A stretch of DNA of 64,000 bases, taken from NCBI GenBank assembly GCA_963975425.1, contig CAXBGS010000007.1, positions 124,001 to 188,000 on the forward strand. Reading direction: 5' to 3'. The position numbers and the translations under genes are program-made. Source of the DNA: CAXBGS01 sp963975425 (GTDB taxonomy: Bacteria > Planctomycetota > Planctomycetia > Pirellulales > Pirellulaceae). Every line of letters starts with the position of its first letter. The first letter of the stretch is position 1. The notes beneath the pieces were generated by a model, which worked only from the letters and a program-made list of their open reading frames with translations, had not been told where the DNA came from and did no database searches. Below, piece by piece: positions 40,579 to 49,885 of the stretch.

Positions 40579-41610
40579 ATGTCGCTTCAGGATTTTCTTT
40601 CCACGCTGGACACGCTGCAAAGCGATGCCGAGCAAGCATTCCAATCGGCAGTTGATGCCGAGGGGCTCGAGGAAGCGCGCGTACGCTTCCTCGGTGCCAA
40701 GAAAGGCTTGCTAAAAGACGCCAGCAAGCAGATGGGCAAAGTCGACGCCGGGGACCGTAAATCGGCCGGCATGCGTTTGAACGAAGCCAAGCAGGCGATC
40801 GAGGCCGCGTTCGAGTCTGCGAAGTCTCGATTCGGTGGTGACGGCGACGATGTCGTCGACCCGACGTTCGATCCGTCGCTGCCCGGTGTGAGGCCGAACA
40901 TCGGTCACATCCATCCCATCACCCAGACGATCGATCACTTGACCGAGATCATGGGGCGGATGGGGTTCGAAGCGGCGGAGGGGCCGGAGGTCGAAGATCC
41001 CTGGCACAACTTTGTCGCGCTGAACATTCCAGAGGATCATCCCGCTCGTGATCCGCTGGACAATTTTTATCTGGCTGCGGCAGGCGTCGGTGCCGGTAAA
41101 CGCAACGTCGAGGGCTCGCAGTTGCTGCGCAGCCAGACCAGCACGGTTCAGATTCGAGTGATGGAGGAGCGAAAGCCGCCGATTCGAATCATCTCGCTAG
41201 GCCGGGTTTATCGTCCTGATGACCCCGATGCGACCCACTTTCCAATGTTCCACCAAATGGAAGGGTTGTTGGTCGACACAAACGTGACGATGGCGAATCT
41301 GAAAACGGTGTTGCGAGTCTTTGCGACGAACTATTTGGGCGGCGACGTCGAAATCCGGTTCCGTCCTTCGTTCTTTCCGTTCACCGAGCCTAGTGTCGAA
41401 GTCGACTTCCTTTGGAACGGTACTTGGATCGAGTTTGGCGGCGCGGGCATGGTTGACCCGAACGTCTTCAAGGCCGTCGGCTATGATCCAGAAGAAGTGT
41501 CTGGATTCGCGTTCGGGCTGGGTGTCGAGCGGTTGTGTATGCGGCGGCACGGGATCACTGACATTCGCGATTTGTACAGTGGCGACATGCGTTTCTTGAG
41601 CCAGTTCTAA
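40579..41610 (+). CDS. pheS: Phenylalanyl-tRNA synthetase alpha subunit
   Basis: 343 aa. N-terminal coiled-coil arm (LEEARVRFLGAKKGLLKDAS), then class II motifs: HPITQTIDHLTEIMGRMGFE, LLRSQTSTVQIRVMEERKPP, IRIISLGRVYRPDDPDATHF with FHQMEGLLVD, and the C-terminal GFAFGLGVERLCMRRHGITD motif 3. Charges tRNA-Phe with PheT as an alpha2-beta2 enzyme. It lies 103 bp upstream of pheT in the same direction. Confidence 0.96.
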   Translation: MSLQDFLSTLDTLQSDAEQAFQSAVDAEGLEEARVRFLGAKKGLLKDASKQMGKVDAGDRKSAGMRLNEAKQAIEAAFESAKSRFGGDGDDVVDPTFDPSLPGVRPNIGHIHPITQTIDHLTEIMGRMGFEAAEGPEVEDPWHNFVALNIPEDHPARDPLDNFYLAAAGVGAGKRNVEGSQLLRSQTSTVQIRVMEERKPPIRIISLGRVYRPDDPDATHFPMFHQMEGLLVDTNVTMANLKTVLRVFATNYLGGDVEIRFRPSFFPFTEPSVEVDFLWNGTWIEFGGAGMVDPNVFKAVGYDPEEVSGFAFGLGVERLCMRRHGITDIRDLYSGDMRFLSQF

Positions 41611-41713
41611 CAGCGGCTGTGTCTGGCGAAACGCATGTGTCGAGTGCTCGACCGCAGATCCGTTCCCTGTCAAATTTCACTTGCCACCTCTTACCAACCT
41701 GGTACGTCTGATC

Positions 41714-43723
41714 ATGCTTGTTTCATGGAAATGGCTGTCGAAGTACGTTGAGCTGTCGATGGATCGCGAGGCGCTCGAGCAGCGACTAAGCCTGACCGGT
41801 TTGAATCACGAGGGCACCGAGTCGCATGGCGATGACCACATCATTGATTTAGAGGTCACGAGCAATCGTGGTGATTGTCTGGGGCACCTCGGCGTCGCCC
41901 GCGAAATCAGTGTTCTGTATGGTCTGCCGATCTGCGTCCCCGAGATCACGCTCTCGACATCGGGCACATCGGTCGATTCGTTGCTCTGTGTTGAGAATCA
42001 ATTCACCGATGCGTGCCCGCGCTATACCGCTCGTGTGATTCAAGGTGTCAAGATTGGCCCCAGCCCACAGTGGCTTGTCGATGCGCTCGCGTCGGTAGGA
42101 ATCTCGGCGGTCAATAACGTCGTGGATGCGACCAACTATGTGATGATGGAATGTGGTCAGCCGCTGCACGCGTTCGATTATGCAAAGGTGGTCGGCCAAA
42201 AGATCGTTGTGCGGTCGGCCAAACCAGGCGAGAAGATCGAAGCGATTGACCATCGCACCTACGAACTTGATGAAACCATGTGCGTGATTGCAGACGCCGA
42301 TAACGCGTCGGCGGTTGCGGGCGTGATGGGCGGAGCACAGTCCGAGGTAGATGAAGGCACGACCGACTTGGTCATCGAGGCCGCCATCTTTACTCCGTTG
42401 CCGATCCGGCGAGCGGCGCGAAAGCTAAAGCTGCATAGTCCTTCGTCATATCGTTTCGAGCGACGTGTCGATCCGGTTGGTGTGGATTGGGCAAGCCGGC
42501 GAGTTTGCCAGTTGATCGTCGAAATGGCCGGCGGCACCGTGGCCGACGGCGTGATCGATACCGCCCCGACGATACCGCCTCGCGAGCCGATCACGCTGCG
42601 GGCCACGCAGCTGACGCGGATTTTGGGCATCGAAATTGATGACGCCGACGTCTCGCGTATCTTGACGGATCTTGGTTGCACGAAAACCGGCGAGGGAGCG
42701 TATGTACCGCCCTCTTGGCGTCACGATCTCACGCGTGAAGCGGACTTGATCGAAGAGGTTGCCAGGATTCATGGGTACGAAAAGATTCCCGAGGATGCTC
42801 CAATCCCGGTGGCTCCCAGTGCCAAGCGTGTTTTTGATTCGGCTTTGCAGCGGGTCCGCGCCGTCCTGACGAGCGCTGGCCTTAGCGAAGCGATGACGCC
42901 CAGCGTTGTCACCAAGAAACTGGACAGCACGCTCAGTCCCTGGACCGATCGCGAGTCGCTGCGAACAGAAACACCGATGTTGGAAGGGTCACGTATCCTT
43001 CGGCGGTCACTGCTGCCAAGCCTGTTGCAGGGACGAGCTCACAATTGGGCGGCGGCCAGTATGGATGCCGATTTATTCGAAGTCGCACATGTTTACTTGC
43101 CTGGCGCAACGGCCGAAGCGCTGCCCTCGGAGCAATACACACTGGGGATGATTAGTGGCGTCGATTTCTATCAGCTAAAAGGCGTTGTCGAAACGTTGCT
43201 TCAACGACTCGGCGTCGACGTTGCTCTGTCGGTCGCGGCAAAAGGCAGCGCCGGTTTCGCCGCAGGCGGATCCGCGGAGCTAAAGCTTGCCGAGCAAACG
43301 CTGGGGTACATTGGAATCATCGATCCAGCTCTGGTTCGGCAGTGGAAATTGTTGAAACCAGTTGTGGCCGCCGAGTTGTCGTTGCCGGTACTGCTAGATC
43401 ATTCGCATCTGGTGCCGCAGCAACAGTTGGTCAGCGCTTTCCCGTCCATCCAGCGCGACTTGAATTTCATCGTTGCAGAGAAAGTGCGTTGGAGCGAATT
43501 GGAAAACGTCGTGTGCTGTGCTGTTGGCAGTGAACTGGCCGGCGTCACCTATCGCGAAACCTACCGTGATGCAAAAAAAGACGGGCCGGATCGCAAGCGA
43601 GTCTTGCTGACCGTCGAGCTGCAGCGACATGATGCGACGCTAAGCGGAGAGCAGGCCGATGAGCTGATCGCCAGCGTGGTTGGCGATTGTAAGAAGAAGT
43701 TGCAGGCGGAATTGCTTTCCTGA
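41714..43723 (+). CDS. pheT: Phenylalanyl-tRNA synthetase beta subunit, short form
   Basis: 669 aa from ATG 41714 (MLVSWKWLSKYVELSMDREA), against about 790-800 aa in E. coli. After GLNHEGTESHGDDHIIDLEV TSNRGDCL it goes straight to the B1 domain, so the ~110-aa tRNA-binding OB/EMAP-like domain is missing. The B3/B4 editing part (NNVVDATNYVMMECGQPLHA FD, IVIEAA-like LVIEAAIFTPLPIRRAARKL), the B5 domain (LTRILGIEIDDADVSRILTD), the catalytic-like core and the FDX-ACB C-terminal domain (AFPSIQRDLNFIVAEKVRWS) are all present. A frameshift is not the cause, because the frame is intact and the joint is smooth. Editing and charging should work; tRNA binding must differ. Confidence 0.94.
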   Translation: MLVSWKWLSKYVELSMDREALEQRLSLTGLNHEGTESHGDDHIIDLEVTSNRGDCLGHLGVAREISVLYGLPICVPEITLSTSGTSVDSLLCVENQFTDACPRYTARVIQGVKIGPSPQWLVDALASVGISAVNNVVDATNYVMMECGQPLHAFDYAKVVGQKIVVRSAKPGEKIEAIDHRTYELDETMCVIADADNASAVAGVMGGAQSEVDEGTTDLVIEAAIFTPLPIRRAARKLKLHSPSSYRFERRVDPVGVDWASRRVCQLIVEMAGGTVADGVIDTAPTIPPREPITLRATQLTRILGIEIDDADVSRILTDLGCTKTGEGAYVPPSWRHDLTREADLIEEVARIHGYEKIPEDAPIPVAPSAKRVFDSALQRVRAVLTSAGLSEAMTPSVVTKKLDSTLSPWTDRESLRTETPMLEGSRILRRSLLPSLLQGRAHNWAAASMDADLFEVAHVYLPGATAEALPSEQYTLGMISGVDFYQLKGVVETLLQRLGVDVALSVAAKGSAGFAAGGSAELKLAEQTLGYIGIIDPALVRQWKLLKPVVAAELSLPVLLDHSHLVPQQQLVSAFPSIQRDLNFIVAEKVRWSELENVVCCAVGSELAGVTYRETYRDAKKDGPDRKRVLLTVELQRHDATLSGEQADELIASVVGDCKKKLQAELLS

Positions 43724-43823
43724 TCCCTGCTTGGCTGCCAGCCCGAATTTGCAGCAGCCATTGGTTGGCCAAAAGCGGCAACCGCATGTCGCGGTCGCAC
43801 TGCTGATGATCGGTCCGCGTCCG

Positions 43824-44345
43824 TCAGCCCGCCATGCGGCGGATGCGGTTGTGCGGCTGCGAGAGTTCTTCGTCGGTTGGCTGATAGCGATACTGCATCA
43901 GGTACGCGTCTTCGACAGTGTCGTCGTAGAAATCACGCAGTACCGAAATCGCTCGGAAGCCGAGTTTCTTGAAGAACAGTTGTGCTTCGAGGTTCGTTTC
44001 GCGAACTTCCAGCATGATGCGATTGCGGCGTTCGTGTGACAGCTTGCCCAGCAGCTTTCCGATCATCGCATTGCCGATGCCGTTGCGGCGTTGGTCTGGG
44101 TTGACCGCAAAGTTCAAAATGTGCAAGCGGTTCTTGTGCAGTTCATAGATCATGAACCCGACAACCTTGTCGTCTTGCTCGGCAACCATCCCAATGCAAT
44201 TGCGTTGGCGGAGGCAGCGGATGAAGTCTTCTTCGGTCCAAGAAAACTCGAATGCATTGTTTTCGATTGCCAGTACGGCGGGCATATCGCGACGAATCAT
44301 CCAGCGAATATGAACGCAGACGGACGCTTGCTTAGTTTGATCCAC
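43824..44345 (-). CDS. rimI: Ribosomal-protein-alanine N-acetyltransferase RimI-like
   Basis: 173 aa from GTG 44345, with AAAGGAG seven bases upstream, which decides the start. GNAT fold: MIRRDMPAVLAIENNAFEFSW, GMVAEQDDKVVGFMIYEL, the acetyl-CoA loop LNFAVNPDQRRNGIGNAMIG and LEVRETNLEAQLFFKKLGFR. This is the RimI pattern (acetylation of the N-terminal Ala of ribosomal protein S18). The C-terminal ~20 aa are longer than E. coli RimI. Other GNAT substrates cannot be excluded. Confidence 0.85.
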   Translation of the reverse strand: MDQTKQASVCVHIRWMIRRDMPAVLAIENNAFEFSWTEEDFIRCLRQRNCIGMVAEQDDKVVGFMIYELHKNRLHILNFAVNPDQRRNGIGNAMIGKLLGKLSHERRNRIMLEVRETNLEAQLFFKKLGFRAISVLRDFYDDTVEDAYLMQYRYQPTDEELSQPHNRIRRMAG

Positions 44346-44586
44346 AACGGACTCCTTTCCTGCGAATCGGCTGTGCGGCGGACCGCACAGATATCAACTC
44401 AATCTTCACTGGGAAACATCCATTTTCCCGTCACCTTCGACCACCAGCAGCGGTCTGACGCGAAGATTAGCAGATGACCTTCGCGGGACCAAGGCATATT
44501 AAGAACTGGTTTTTGCCGCGAAATGGGCGTTTCTGGCGACGGAATCTCGTCGGCCGGTGATGAAATTCTCGCGGATCCGTCCCCGG

Positions 44587-45855
44587 TCAGTGAATCGGCG
44601 CTTCCCACAATCCCAAGGCTGGATTTTGGATGAAATAGAACTCCGAACCGTCGACATCGGTGTGCCAGCCGTCACTCAGTTGGCTGACGTCGTAGCGTTT
44701 GGATAATTCATCAAGATTGCCCGGCGTGTAGTTGACCGATGCGATCTCCTCGGCGGTCAGTTTTCCTGCGGCATAGACGACTTCGAACCGATTTTCGTGT
44801 GAACCATGCACCAGGTGTGCCGCGGCGGATGGGTTCGCGGCCAAGTCCTCATTTTCGTCAAACAGTTTTACGATTTCTTGCTTCGTCAGATATCCGTACT
44901 TGCGGATCAGACGATCGATTTCCTTGTCTTCGCCGAACTCTTCGACGGCCGGAGCAAGGATGGTCAACCGACCGCCGGTCGCGATGGCTAATCGGGTGCG
45001 ATAGATCGCTTTGTTGCCCAGCCACGTACTCTTGAACTCGGACGGGTCCAGGTAGGCAACCACGTGCTGTGGCGCACGATCCAGGTGGGTAATGTTCACC
45101 TTGCGGGCCAATTCCGCCGCTTGAAAGAACGTGTCGTGATCGTCGCCGATGAAAAGCCCGCGGGTGTGCAATGTGCCGTCAGGCATCTGTTGTACGACCG
45201 TCAACGCATACAGCAGTGGTAGTTCGCGGCAGAATTCGTCCTGAGCGTGATTCAAGATTCGCCGCAACGGAGTGTCGGCGCGTCCAAGCGTCGCCTCGAT
45301 GCCGTAGATGGCGCTGAGATAATGACTCTCGTTGATTCCCTCGCTGCCTCCGGTGCCGACGAACACGTTCTTGTTGTAGTTCGCCATGCCGATGACTTCA
45401 TGCGGCACGACTTGGCCAATCGAGAAAATCATGTCGTGACCGCCGTCTCGGACCAGCTTGTTGACTTGTGCTTTCCATGGACGGTTGTACGCCCCGTCGG
45501 TCACATCGGAAACATATGATGCGGGAACCTCACCCAGCGTCACGACGTCGTCACGCCAGCGGTGTGCACGTATCAAGTCCGTGGGGACACCGGGGAACAT
45601 GATGTCTAGCTGTTTTGGCGTCATCGGCGAATGGGTTCCCAGTGCCGGCATGATGTCCGTGACGGCATCCCCCAACATTTCATGACACAGCACGGTCAAC
45701 TCGCCGGCGCGGCTATAAAATCTGGTGAAGTCAGGCGGTAACAACAATGCGCGTTTGGGCATTCCCACCGCGGCGAAAGTTTCCGCTAATCCCTCGCGAA
45801 AATCGTCGGTATCCAGCGATGTGGTTTCCGATCCGTTTGCATAGTAAGTGGTCAT
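44587..45855 (-). CDS. LarA-like lactate racemase family protein (DUF2088)
   Basis: 422 aa. Family features: LLLPPDFTRFYSRAGELTVL, then DIMPALGTHSPMTPKQLDIM with the histidine motif, ASYVSDVTDGAYNRPWKAQV, IFSIGQVVPHEVIGMANYNK, FVGTGGSEGINESHYLS. LarA racemases use a nickel-pincer nucleotide cofactor; homologues in this family act on various 2-hydroxy acids. The motif histidines are seen, but larB/C/E are not in the window. C-terminal region (ILAPAVEEFGEDKEIDRLIR) is typical. It diverges from fabZ with 118 bp between starts. Racemisation of a 2-hydroxy acid is the likely activity; the substrate is unknown. Confidence 0.85.
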   Translation of the reverse strand: MTTYYANGSETTSLDTDDFREGLAETFAAVGMPKRALLLPPDFTRFYSRAGELTVLCHEMLGDAVTDIMPALGTHSPMTPKQLDIMFPGVPTDLIRAHRWRDDVVTLGEVPASYVSDVTDGAYNRPWKAQVNKLVRDGGHDMIFSIGQVVPHEVIGMANYNKNVFVGTGGSEGINESHYLSAIYGIEATLGRADTPLRRILNHAQDEFCRELPLLYALTVVQQMPDGTLHTRGLFIGDDHDTFFQAAELARKVNITHLDRAPQHVVAYLDPSEFKSTWLGNKAIYRTRLAIATGGRLTILAPAVEEFGEDKEIDRLIRKYGYLTKQEIVKLFDENEDLAANPSAAAHLVHGSHENRFEVVYAAGKLTAEEIASVNYTPGNLDELSKRYDVSQLSDGWHTDVDGSEFYFIQNPALGLWEAPIH

Positions 45856-45973
45856 GGCCTGGGAGCTCGGGCGGGCTGGGTGAATCGTGACTGAATGATG
45901 CCGTCATGCGGGTTTAGCGTAGCAAATCGCCGCCCGCTTGACGCCCACACAGGGTCCGCTTCTGATTGTGACT

Positions 45974-46408
45974 ATGAGTGTCAAAGAAATCGAAGAAATG
46001 ATCCCGCATCGGGCGCCGATGCGGCTGGTGGACGAGCTGGTGTCGGTGGATGAATCGACGATCGTTTGTCGCAAAACGTTTCGCGACGACGAGTTTTTTG
46101 TCCAAGGACATTTCCCCGACTTTGCGATCGTTCCAGGCATCATTCAGTGCGAGTGTTGCTTACAGGCTGGAGCCGCCCTGCTTAGTCAGCGTGCGGCGCA
46201 AAGTGATTCAACGGTTCCCGTCGCGACACGGATGGATGGCGTCAAATTCAAGCGGATGATCCGGCCCGGCGACACCGTCGAAATTCACGCGACGCTGAAT
46301 GAGGTGATCAGCAACGCGTATTTTCTTTCGGCCAAAATGTTGCTGGCGGGGAAAGTTGCGATGCGACTCGATTTCGCCTGTACCGTTGCCGAAACCAAGG
46401 AACTTTAA
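45974..46408 (+). CDS. fabZ: 3-hydroxyacyl-ACP dehydratase FabZ-like
   Basis: 144 aa from ATG 45974 (MSVKEIEEMIPHRAPMRLVD). Hot-dog fold with the FabZ catalytic pair: FVQGHFPDFAIVPGIIQCECCLQAGA, where His of QGHFPDF and Glu of QCECC are the active residues. Later GVKFKRMIRPGDTVEIHATL is the conserved substrate tunnel strand. It dehydrates 3-hydroxyacyl-ACP in fatty acid elongation. fabI follows after 14 bp with a ribosome site GGGAG, so the two steps of the cycle are co-expressed. Confidence 0.92.
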   Translation: MSVKEIEEMIPHRAPMRLVDELVSVDESTIVCRKTFRDDEFFVQGHFPDFAIVPGIIQCECCLQAGAALLSQRAAQSDSTVPVATRMDGVKFKRMIRPGDTVEIHATLNEVISNAYFLSAKMLLAGKVAMRLDFACTVAETKEL

Positions 46409-46422
46409 GGGAGCTGAGCCTG

Positions 46423-47280
46423 GTGAGTGCGACTGATCAATCCGAAAAAAACGCAGGTGGCGAACCGGCTGTCGATTTCTTAGGTCTTAGTGGTAAGACG
46501 TTCCTGGTCATGGGAGTCGCCAACAAGAAGAGTGTCGCCTATCGCATCGCAAAAATTATCGAAGCGAGTGGTGGTCGAGTGGTCTACAGCGTCCGCAGCG
46601 AAAGCCGCCGCCAGAGCGTCGCCAAGCTTGCCGGCAATTCGCCCGTTCTTGTCTGTGACGTCGAGAAACAGTTGGAAATAGATAAATTGGCGACGGAAAT
46701 GAAGGACCACGACGTCACACTTGCCGGTGTCGTGCACTCGATTGCCTTTGCCGACTATCCCGACGGAATCCGCCCGTTCCATGAGACGACTCGGGGGCAA
46801 TTTTTGCAGGCGATCGATATCTCGGCCTTCTCGCTGACCGCGGTTGCCAACGCTCTAAAAGATGTGTTGGAAAAGGATGCGTCCGTGGTCACGATCGGAA
46901 TCAGCACGACGCGCATGGCGAGTGAAAGCTATGGTTTCATGGCGCCGATCAAAGCGGCCTTAGAATCGTCGTTGGCGTTTCTGACCAAGTCCTTTAGCAG
47001 TTTCAGTGAAGTCCGATTCAACGCGGTCGCGGCCGGATTGCTGAAAACGAGCGCATCGGCAGGGATTCCCGGGTATGTCGATTCGTATCTGTACGCCGAA
47101 AAAGTCATTCCGCGTGGACGCGCCGTCGAGACGGACGAGGTCGCCAATACGGCTGCGTTCTTGTTAAGCCCGCGCAGCAGCGGAATCACGGCGCAATCCA
47201 TCGTCGTTGACGCGGGAATGTCGATCAATTATTTCGACGCGGGCGTTGTCGGTGCCGTCACGGCGGCGGACGTCGACTGA
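46423..47280 (+). CDS. fabI: Enoyl-[acyl-carrier-protein] reductase (NADH)
   Basis: 285 aa from GTG 46423. FabI features: LSGKTFLVMGVANKKSVAYRI A nucleotide-binding loop, VCDVEKQLEIDKLATEM, GVVHSIAFADYP, and the active site SYGFMAPIKAALES with the FabI spacing Tyr-x6-Lys. The C-terminus RSSGITAQSIVVDAGMSINY is typical. It reduces the enoyl-ACP double bond, the last step of each elongation round. Triclosan-type sensitivity cannot be judged. In one unit with fabZ. Confidence 0.95.
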   Translation: MSATDQSEKNAGGEPAVDFLGLSGKTFLVMGVANKKSVAYRIAKIIEASGGRVVYSVRSESRRQSVAKLAGNSPVLVCDVEKQLEIDKLATEMKDHDVTLAGVVHSIAFADYPDGIRPFHETTRGQFLQAIDISAFSLTAVANALKDVLEKDASVVTIGISTTRMASESYGFMAPIKAALESSLAFLTKSFSSFSEVRFNAVAAGLLKTSASAGIPGYVDSYLYAEKVIPRGRAVETDEVANTAAFLLSPRSSGITAQSIVVDAGMSINYFDAGVVGAVTAADVD

Positions 47281-47538
47281 CCGTTGTGGTGAGCAGCGCT
47301 GGTCGGTTTCGCCTCGGTTTGACGAACGAGCTTCGGCGGCCCAGCGTCGGCCCAGCTGCGTTGGCCGCCCTGCTTTGGCGACCCTGCGTTGGCCCAGCTG
47401 GGGCGATCCCGCAGTGTCGATCAAGCCCGCATCACCCTCCGGCGCCGATTCACCAGTTGTCAGAGACGCCGGTGTCGCCAAAGCCAACAAACATTAAGAT
47501 AGATCCAAACAGAACGATCCTTTGCCCGACCGAGCCCG

Positions 47539-48399
47539 ATGAGCCAACAGATCTATATTAGCGGTAAGTACTTCTCACGCGACGAAGCCAAAATCAGTGT
47601 GTACGATCACGGCCTGCTGTACGGCGACGGTGTGTTCGAAGGCATGCGGATTTACAGCGGCAAGGTCTTTCGGCTGCAGCAACACTTGCTTCGGTTGTGG
47701 GAATCCGGACGGGCGATCGGGTTGGATATGCCCATTTCCTTGGACGAAATGACATCAGCGGTTAACGAAACCGTTGCCAAGAACGGCTTGGTCGACGGAT
47801 ACATCCGATTGCTGGTGACTCGCGGCAGTGGCCCATTGGGTTTGGACCCCTACAAGTGCAGTGACCCACAGGTCGTCATCATCGCCGACACCATCACGCT
47901 GTATCCGGAGTCTTACTATTCTGATGGACTGGACTTGGTCACCGCGTCAACGATTCGAAATCATCCTGCGGCGCTCAGTCCACGAATCAAGTCGCTCAAT
48001 TACCTGAACAACATCATGGCGAAGATGGAAGGCTTGAAAGCCGGTTGCGTCGAAGCATTGATGTTGAACCACAAAGGCGAAGTCGCCGAGTGCACGGGCG
48101 ACAATCTTTTCATCGTCAAACATGGCGAGCTTCATACACCGCCGATCGATGCCGGCATCTTAGAAGGAATCACCCGCAACGCCGTGCTGGAACTGGCGGT
48201 CGCCGCAGGCATCCAGACGCAAGAGCGAACGCTCACGCGACACGACATTTTCGTCGCCGATGAGTGTTTTTTGACCGGCAGTGCGGCCGAGGTGATTCCG
48301 GCCGTTCGGTTGGACAACCGCGCGATTGGCAACGGCAAGCCGGGGCCCGTGACGCAAAAGCTGAATGAAGCGTTTCGTAAACTTGTTCGAACGGAATAA
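47539..48399 (+). CDS. ilvE: Branched-chain amino acid aminotransferase family
   Basis: 286 aa, class IV PLP aminotransferase. ISVYDHGLLYGDGVFEGMRI is the family's N-terminal block; SPRIKSLNYLNNIMAKMEGL contains the PLP lysine (IKSLNYL); EALMLNHKGEVAECTGDNLF and GILEGITRNAVLELA follow, then ECFLTGSAAEVIPAV. Transfers amino groups to and from branched-chain keto acids. D-amino acid aminotransferase and ADC lyase are relatives; the SLNYL(N)N and GSAAEVIP motifs favour IlvE. The 258 bp upstream has direct repeats of GCGTTGGCCCAGCTG (about 47357-47402) and no gene. Confidence 0.9.
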   Translation: MSQQIYISGKYFSRDEAKISVYDHGLLYGDGVFEGMRIYSGKVFRLQQHLLRLWESGRAIGLDMPISLDEMTSAVNETVAKNGLVDGYIRLLVTRGSGPLGLDPYKCSDPQVVIIADTITLYPESYYSDGLDLVTASTIRNHPAALSPRIKSLNYLNNIMAKMEGLKAGCVEALMLNHKGEVAECTGDNLFIVKHGELHTPPIDAGILEGITRNAVLELAVAAGIQTQERTLTRHDIFVADECFLTGSAAEVIPAVRLDNRAIGNGKPGPVTQKLNEAFRKLVRTE

Positions 48400-48516
48400 T
48401 TCGATTGGCCGTAACGGCAAGCCGTGCCGCGGCGATGCCGATCAGGCGTGCCGAGTGGGGCTTTCGTGGGGCGGTGATCGGCCGCACAAGGCGGTGGCAA
48501 ACTGCTGATACGAAAA

Positions 48517-48552
48517 AAAGCGGCCTTGATCGGGTTCGATCAAAGCCGCTTT
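48517..48552. terminator. Bidirectional terminator
   Basis: AAAGCGGCCTTGATCG, loop GGTT, CGATCAAAGCCGCTTT: 16-base stem with one mismatch and T runs on both sides. It separates ilvE (rightward) from the cytochrome gene (leftward). Confidence 0.92.
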
Positions 48553-48574
48553 ACTTTCTTGCTTTCGCTTGAAC

Positions 48575-48952
48575 TTAACTAGGTTTGTGCTCGCTGTGGC
48601 AAGCCTTGCAGTTAGCTGCTTTCTTCAGCTTGCCGGCGGCGTCATCTTCGCCATCAACAGCTGCTTTGGCCGCTTTGACGAGCGCCCTTGTCTTTTTCTT
48701 CCAGCTGTCGGCTTCACCCTTGGGTGGCTCGTGAGCTGCGAGTGCAACGAACATTTCGTGCAGAGTCTTGGTCTCGGCTTCGGAAGCTTCTCCCGACGTG
48801 ACCTTGGCCAAAAGACCTTTCTTGCCCATGCCCTTTTTCATCACATCTTCGATGCTGTACTTGGGCTTGTCGTCATCGGCAGCGACGGCAGGCAAACAGA
48901 CGTAACCGGCGACCAGCAAGCAGCCGGCAAACAGTGCGAGGGTGTTTCTCAT
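48575..48952 (-). CDS. Small periplasmic c-type cytochrome
   Basis: 125 aa. Signal peptide MRNTLALFAGCLLVAGYVCLPAVA; a Lys-rich helical domain (YSIEDVMKKGMGKKGLLAKV, KTLHEMFVALAAHEPPKGEA, RALVKAAKAAVDGEDDAAG) and one heme-binding CKACH near the C-terminus. Helices before a C-terminal CxxCH recall cytochrome c' and related four-helix monohaem proteins. An electron carrier or small-ligand binder in the periplasm is likely. Own terminator at 48517-48552. Confidence 0.85.
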   Translation of the reverse strand: MRNTLALFAGCLLVAGYVCLPAVAADDDKPKYSIEDVMKKGMGKKGLLAKVTSGEASEAETKTLHEMFVALAAHEPPKGEADSWKKKTRALVKAAKAAVDGEDDAAGKLKKAANCKACHSEHKPS

Positions 48953-49141
48953 TCTACGGTTCTCTCAAGCTGAAGGATTTTAGGACAGTCCGGCACACAT
49001 CGATTCCGATAGTTTCAGCCGATCGATGACCAGCCGTGCGGTAAAAGAATACCCGATCGGCAGCAGCGTAACTACAAACGAGCGAAATTTTCATCTTCCG
49101 CTCGCCCTGATCCGTGGACTCCTATTTTCCGCCGTTGGGCC

Positions 49142-49801
49142 CTATGGGTTGGTCTCCTGTTCGGGGGCTCTCGATCCAGGCCACTGTTTCGCGTCGCCTT
49201 CGGCGATGATTTGCAACACATCGTCCTCGCTAATCTTGTGGATCAACGCGAAATGGACGATCTCTCGGTCGACAGTTTTGCCCAGCATGTTTTGCAGACT
49301 TTTGTTCACTGGACTTTCTTTCATGATCATGACCTTTTTCTCGGTCGAGCTTTCGACCAATTTTCGGTAATCCAGATAGATCGCTTGTCGTGTCGATTCG
49401 GGCAAATCGACTTCCCGGAAAGTCGGGGCGGTTTGGACGGGAACAGGTTTGGGCGCGGCCGCAACCGTCGGTGGCTGCGGCTGGGCAATCGGTTCGGCAA
49501 CCGGTTCCGGCGAGCCTGAGACGAACATGGCGATACCGATGCCCACCAATGCAAGCAGTACCAGCAGTCCGCCGATGCTGATCGCCAGGACCTTCATGTG
49601 ACTGTTGGCCGAGTCGCTTGAAGAATTCTTCAGCGTTGATCGCTGCGGCTTACGCGACGATGCTTGTGTCGCAGCACTGCTGGCCGCCGGATTGTTGACG
49701 TTCCAAATTGCACCGCAAGAACCGCACTTGATGTTCGCCATTCCGACTGGGACATTCGCGCTGGTTCCACAGTTGGGGCATTTAACGCTTCGAATGGACA
49801 T
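49142..49801 (-). CDS. Zinc-ribbon membrane protein, unknown function
   Basis: 219 aa from ATG 49801 (MSIRSVKCPNCGTSANVPVG). Two CxxC pairs form an N-terminal zinc ribbon (CPNCG ... IKCGSCGAIW). A Ser-rich linker leads to one transmembrane helix (VLAISIGGLLVLLALVGIGI), then a Pro/Ala-rich stretch and an extracytoplasmic part (FREVDLPESTRQAIYLDYRK, HFALIHKISEDDVLQIIAEG). A membrane-anchored sensor or assembly factor would fit; nothing more specific is visible. Confidence 0.8.
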   Translation of the reverse strand: MSIRSVKCPNCGTSANVPVGMANIKCGSCGAIWNVNNPAASSAATQASSRKPQRSTLKNSSSDSANSHMKVLAISIGGLLVLLALVGIGIAMFVSGSPEPVAEPIAQPQPPTVAAAPKPVPVQTAPTFREVDLPESTRQAIYLDYRKLVESSTEKKVMIMKESPVNKSLQNMLGKTVDREIVHFALIHKISEDDVLQIIAEGDAKQWPGSRAPEQETNP

Positions 49802-49885
49802 CAGATTTCTCGCTTTTGGCGTATTCAATTCAGCCTAAGGTCAAATCAGTACGAGCCGTCTTTAAGCTTTTGGTGGTCAATAAAG

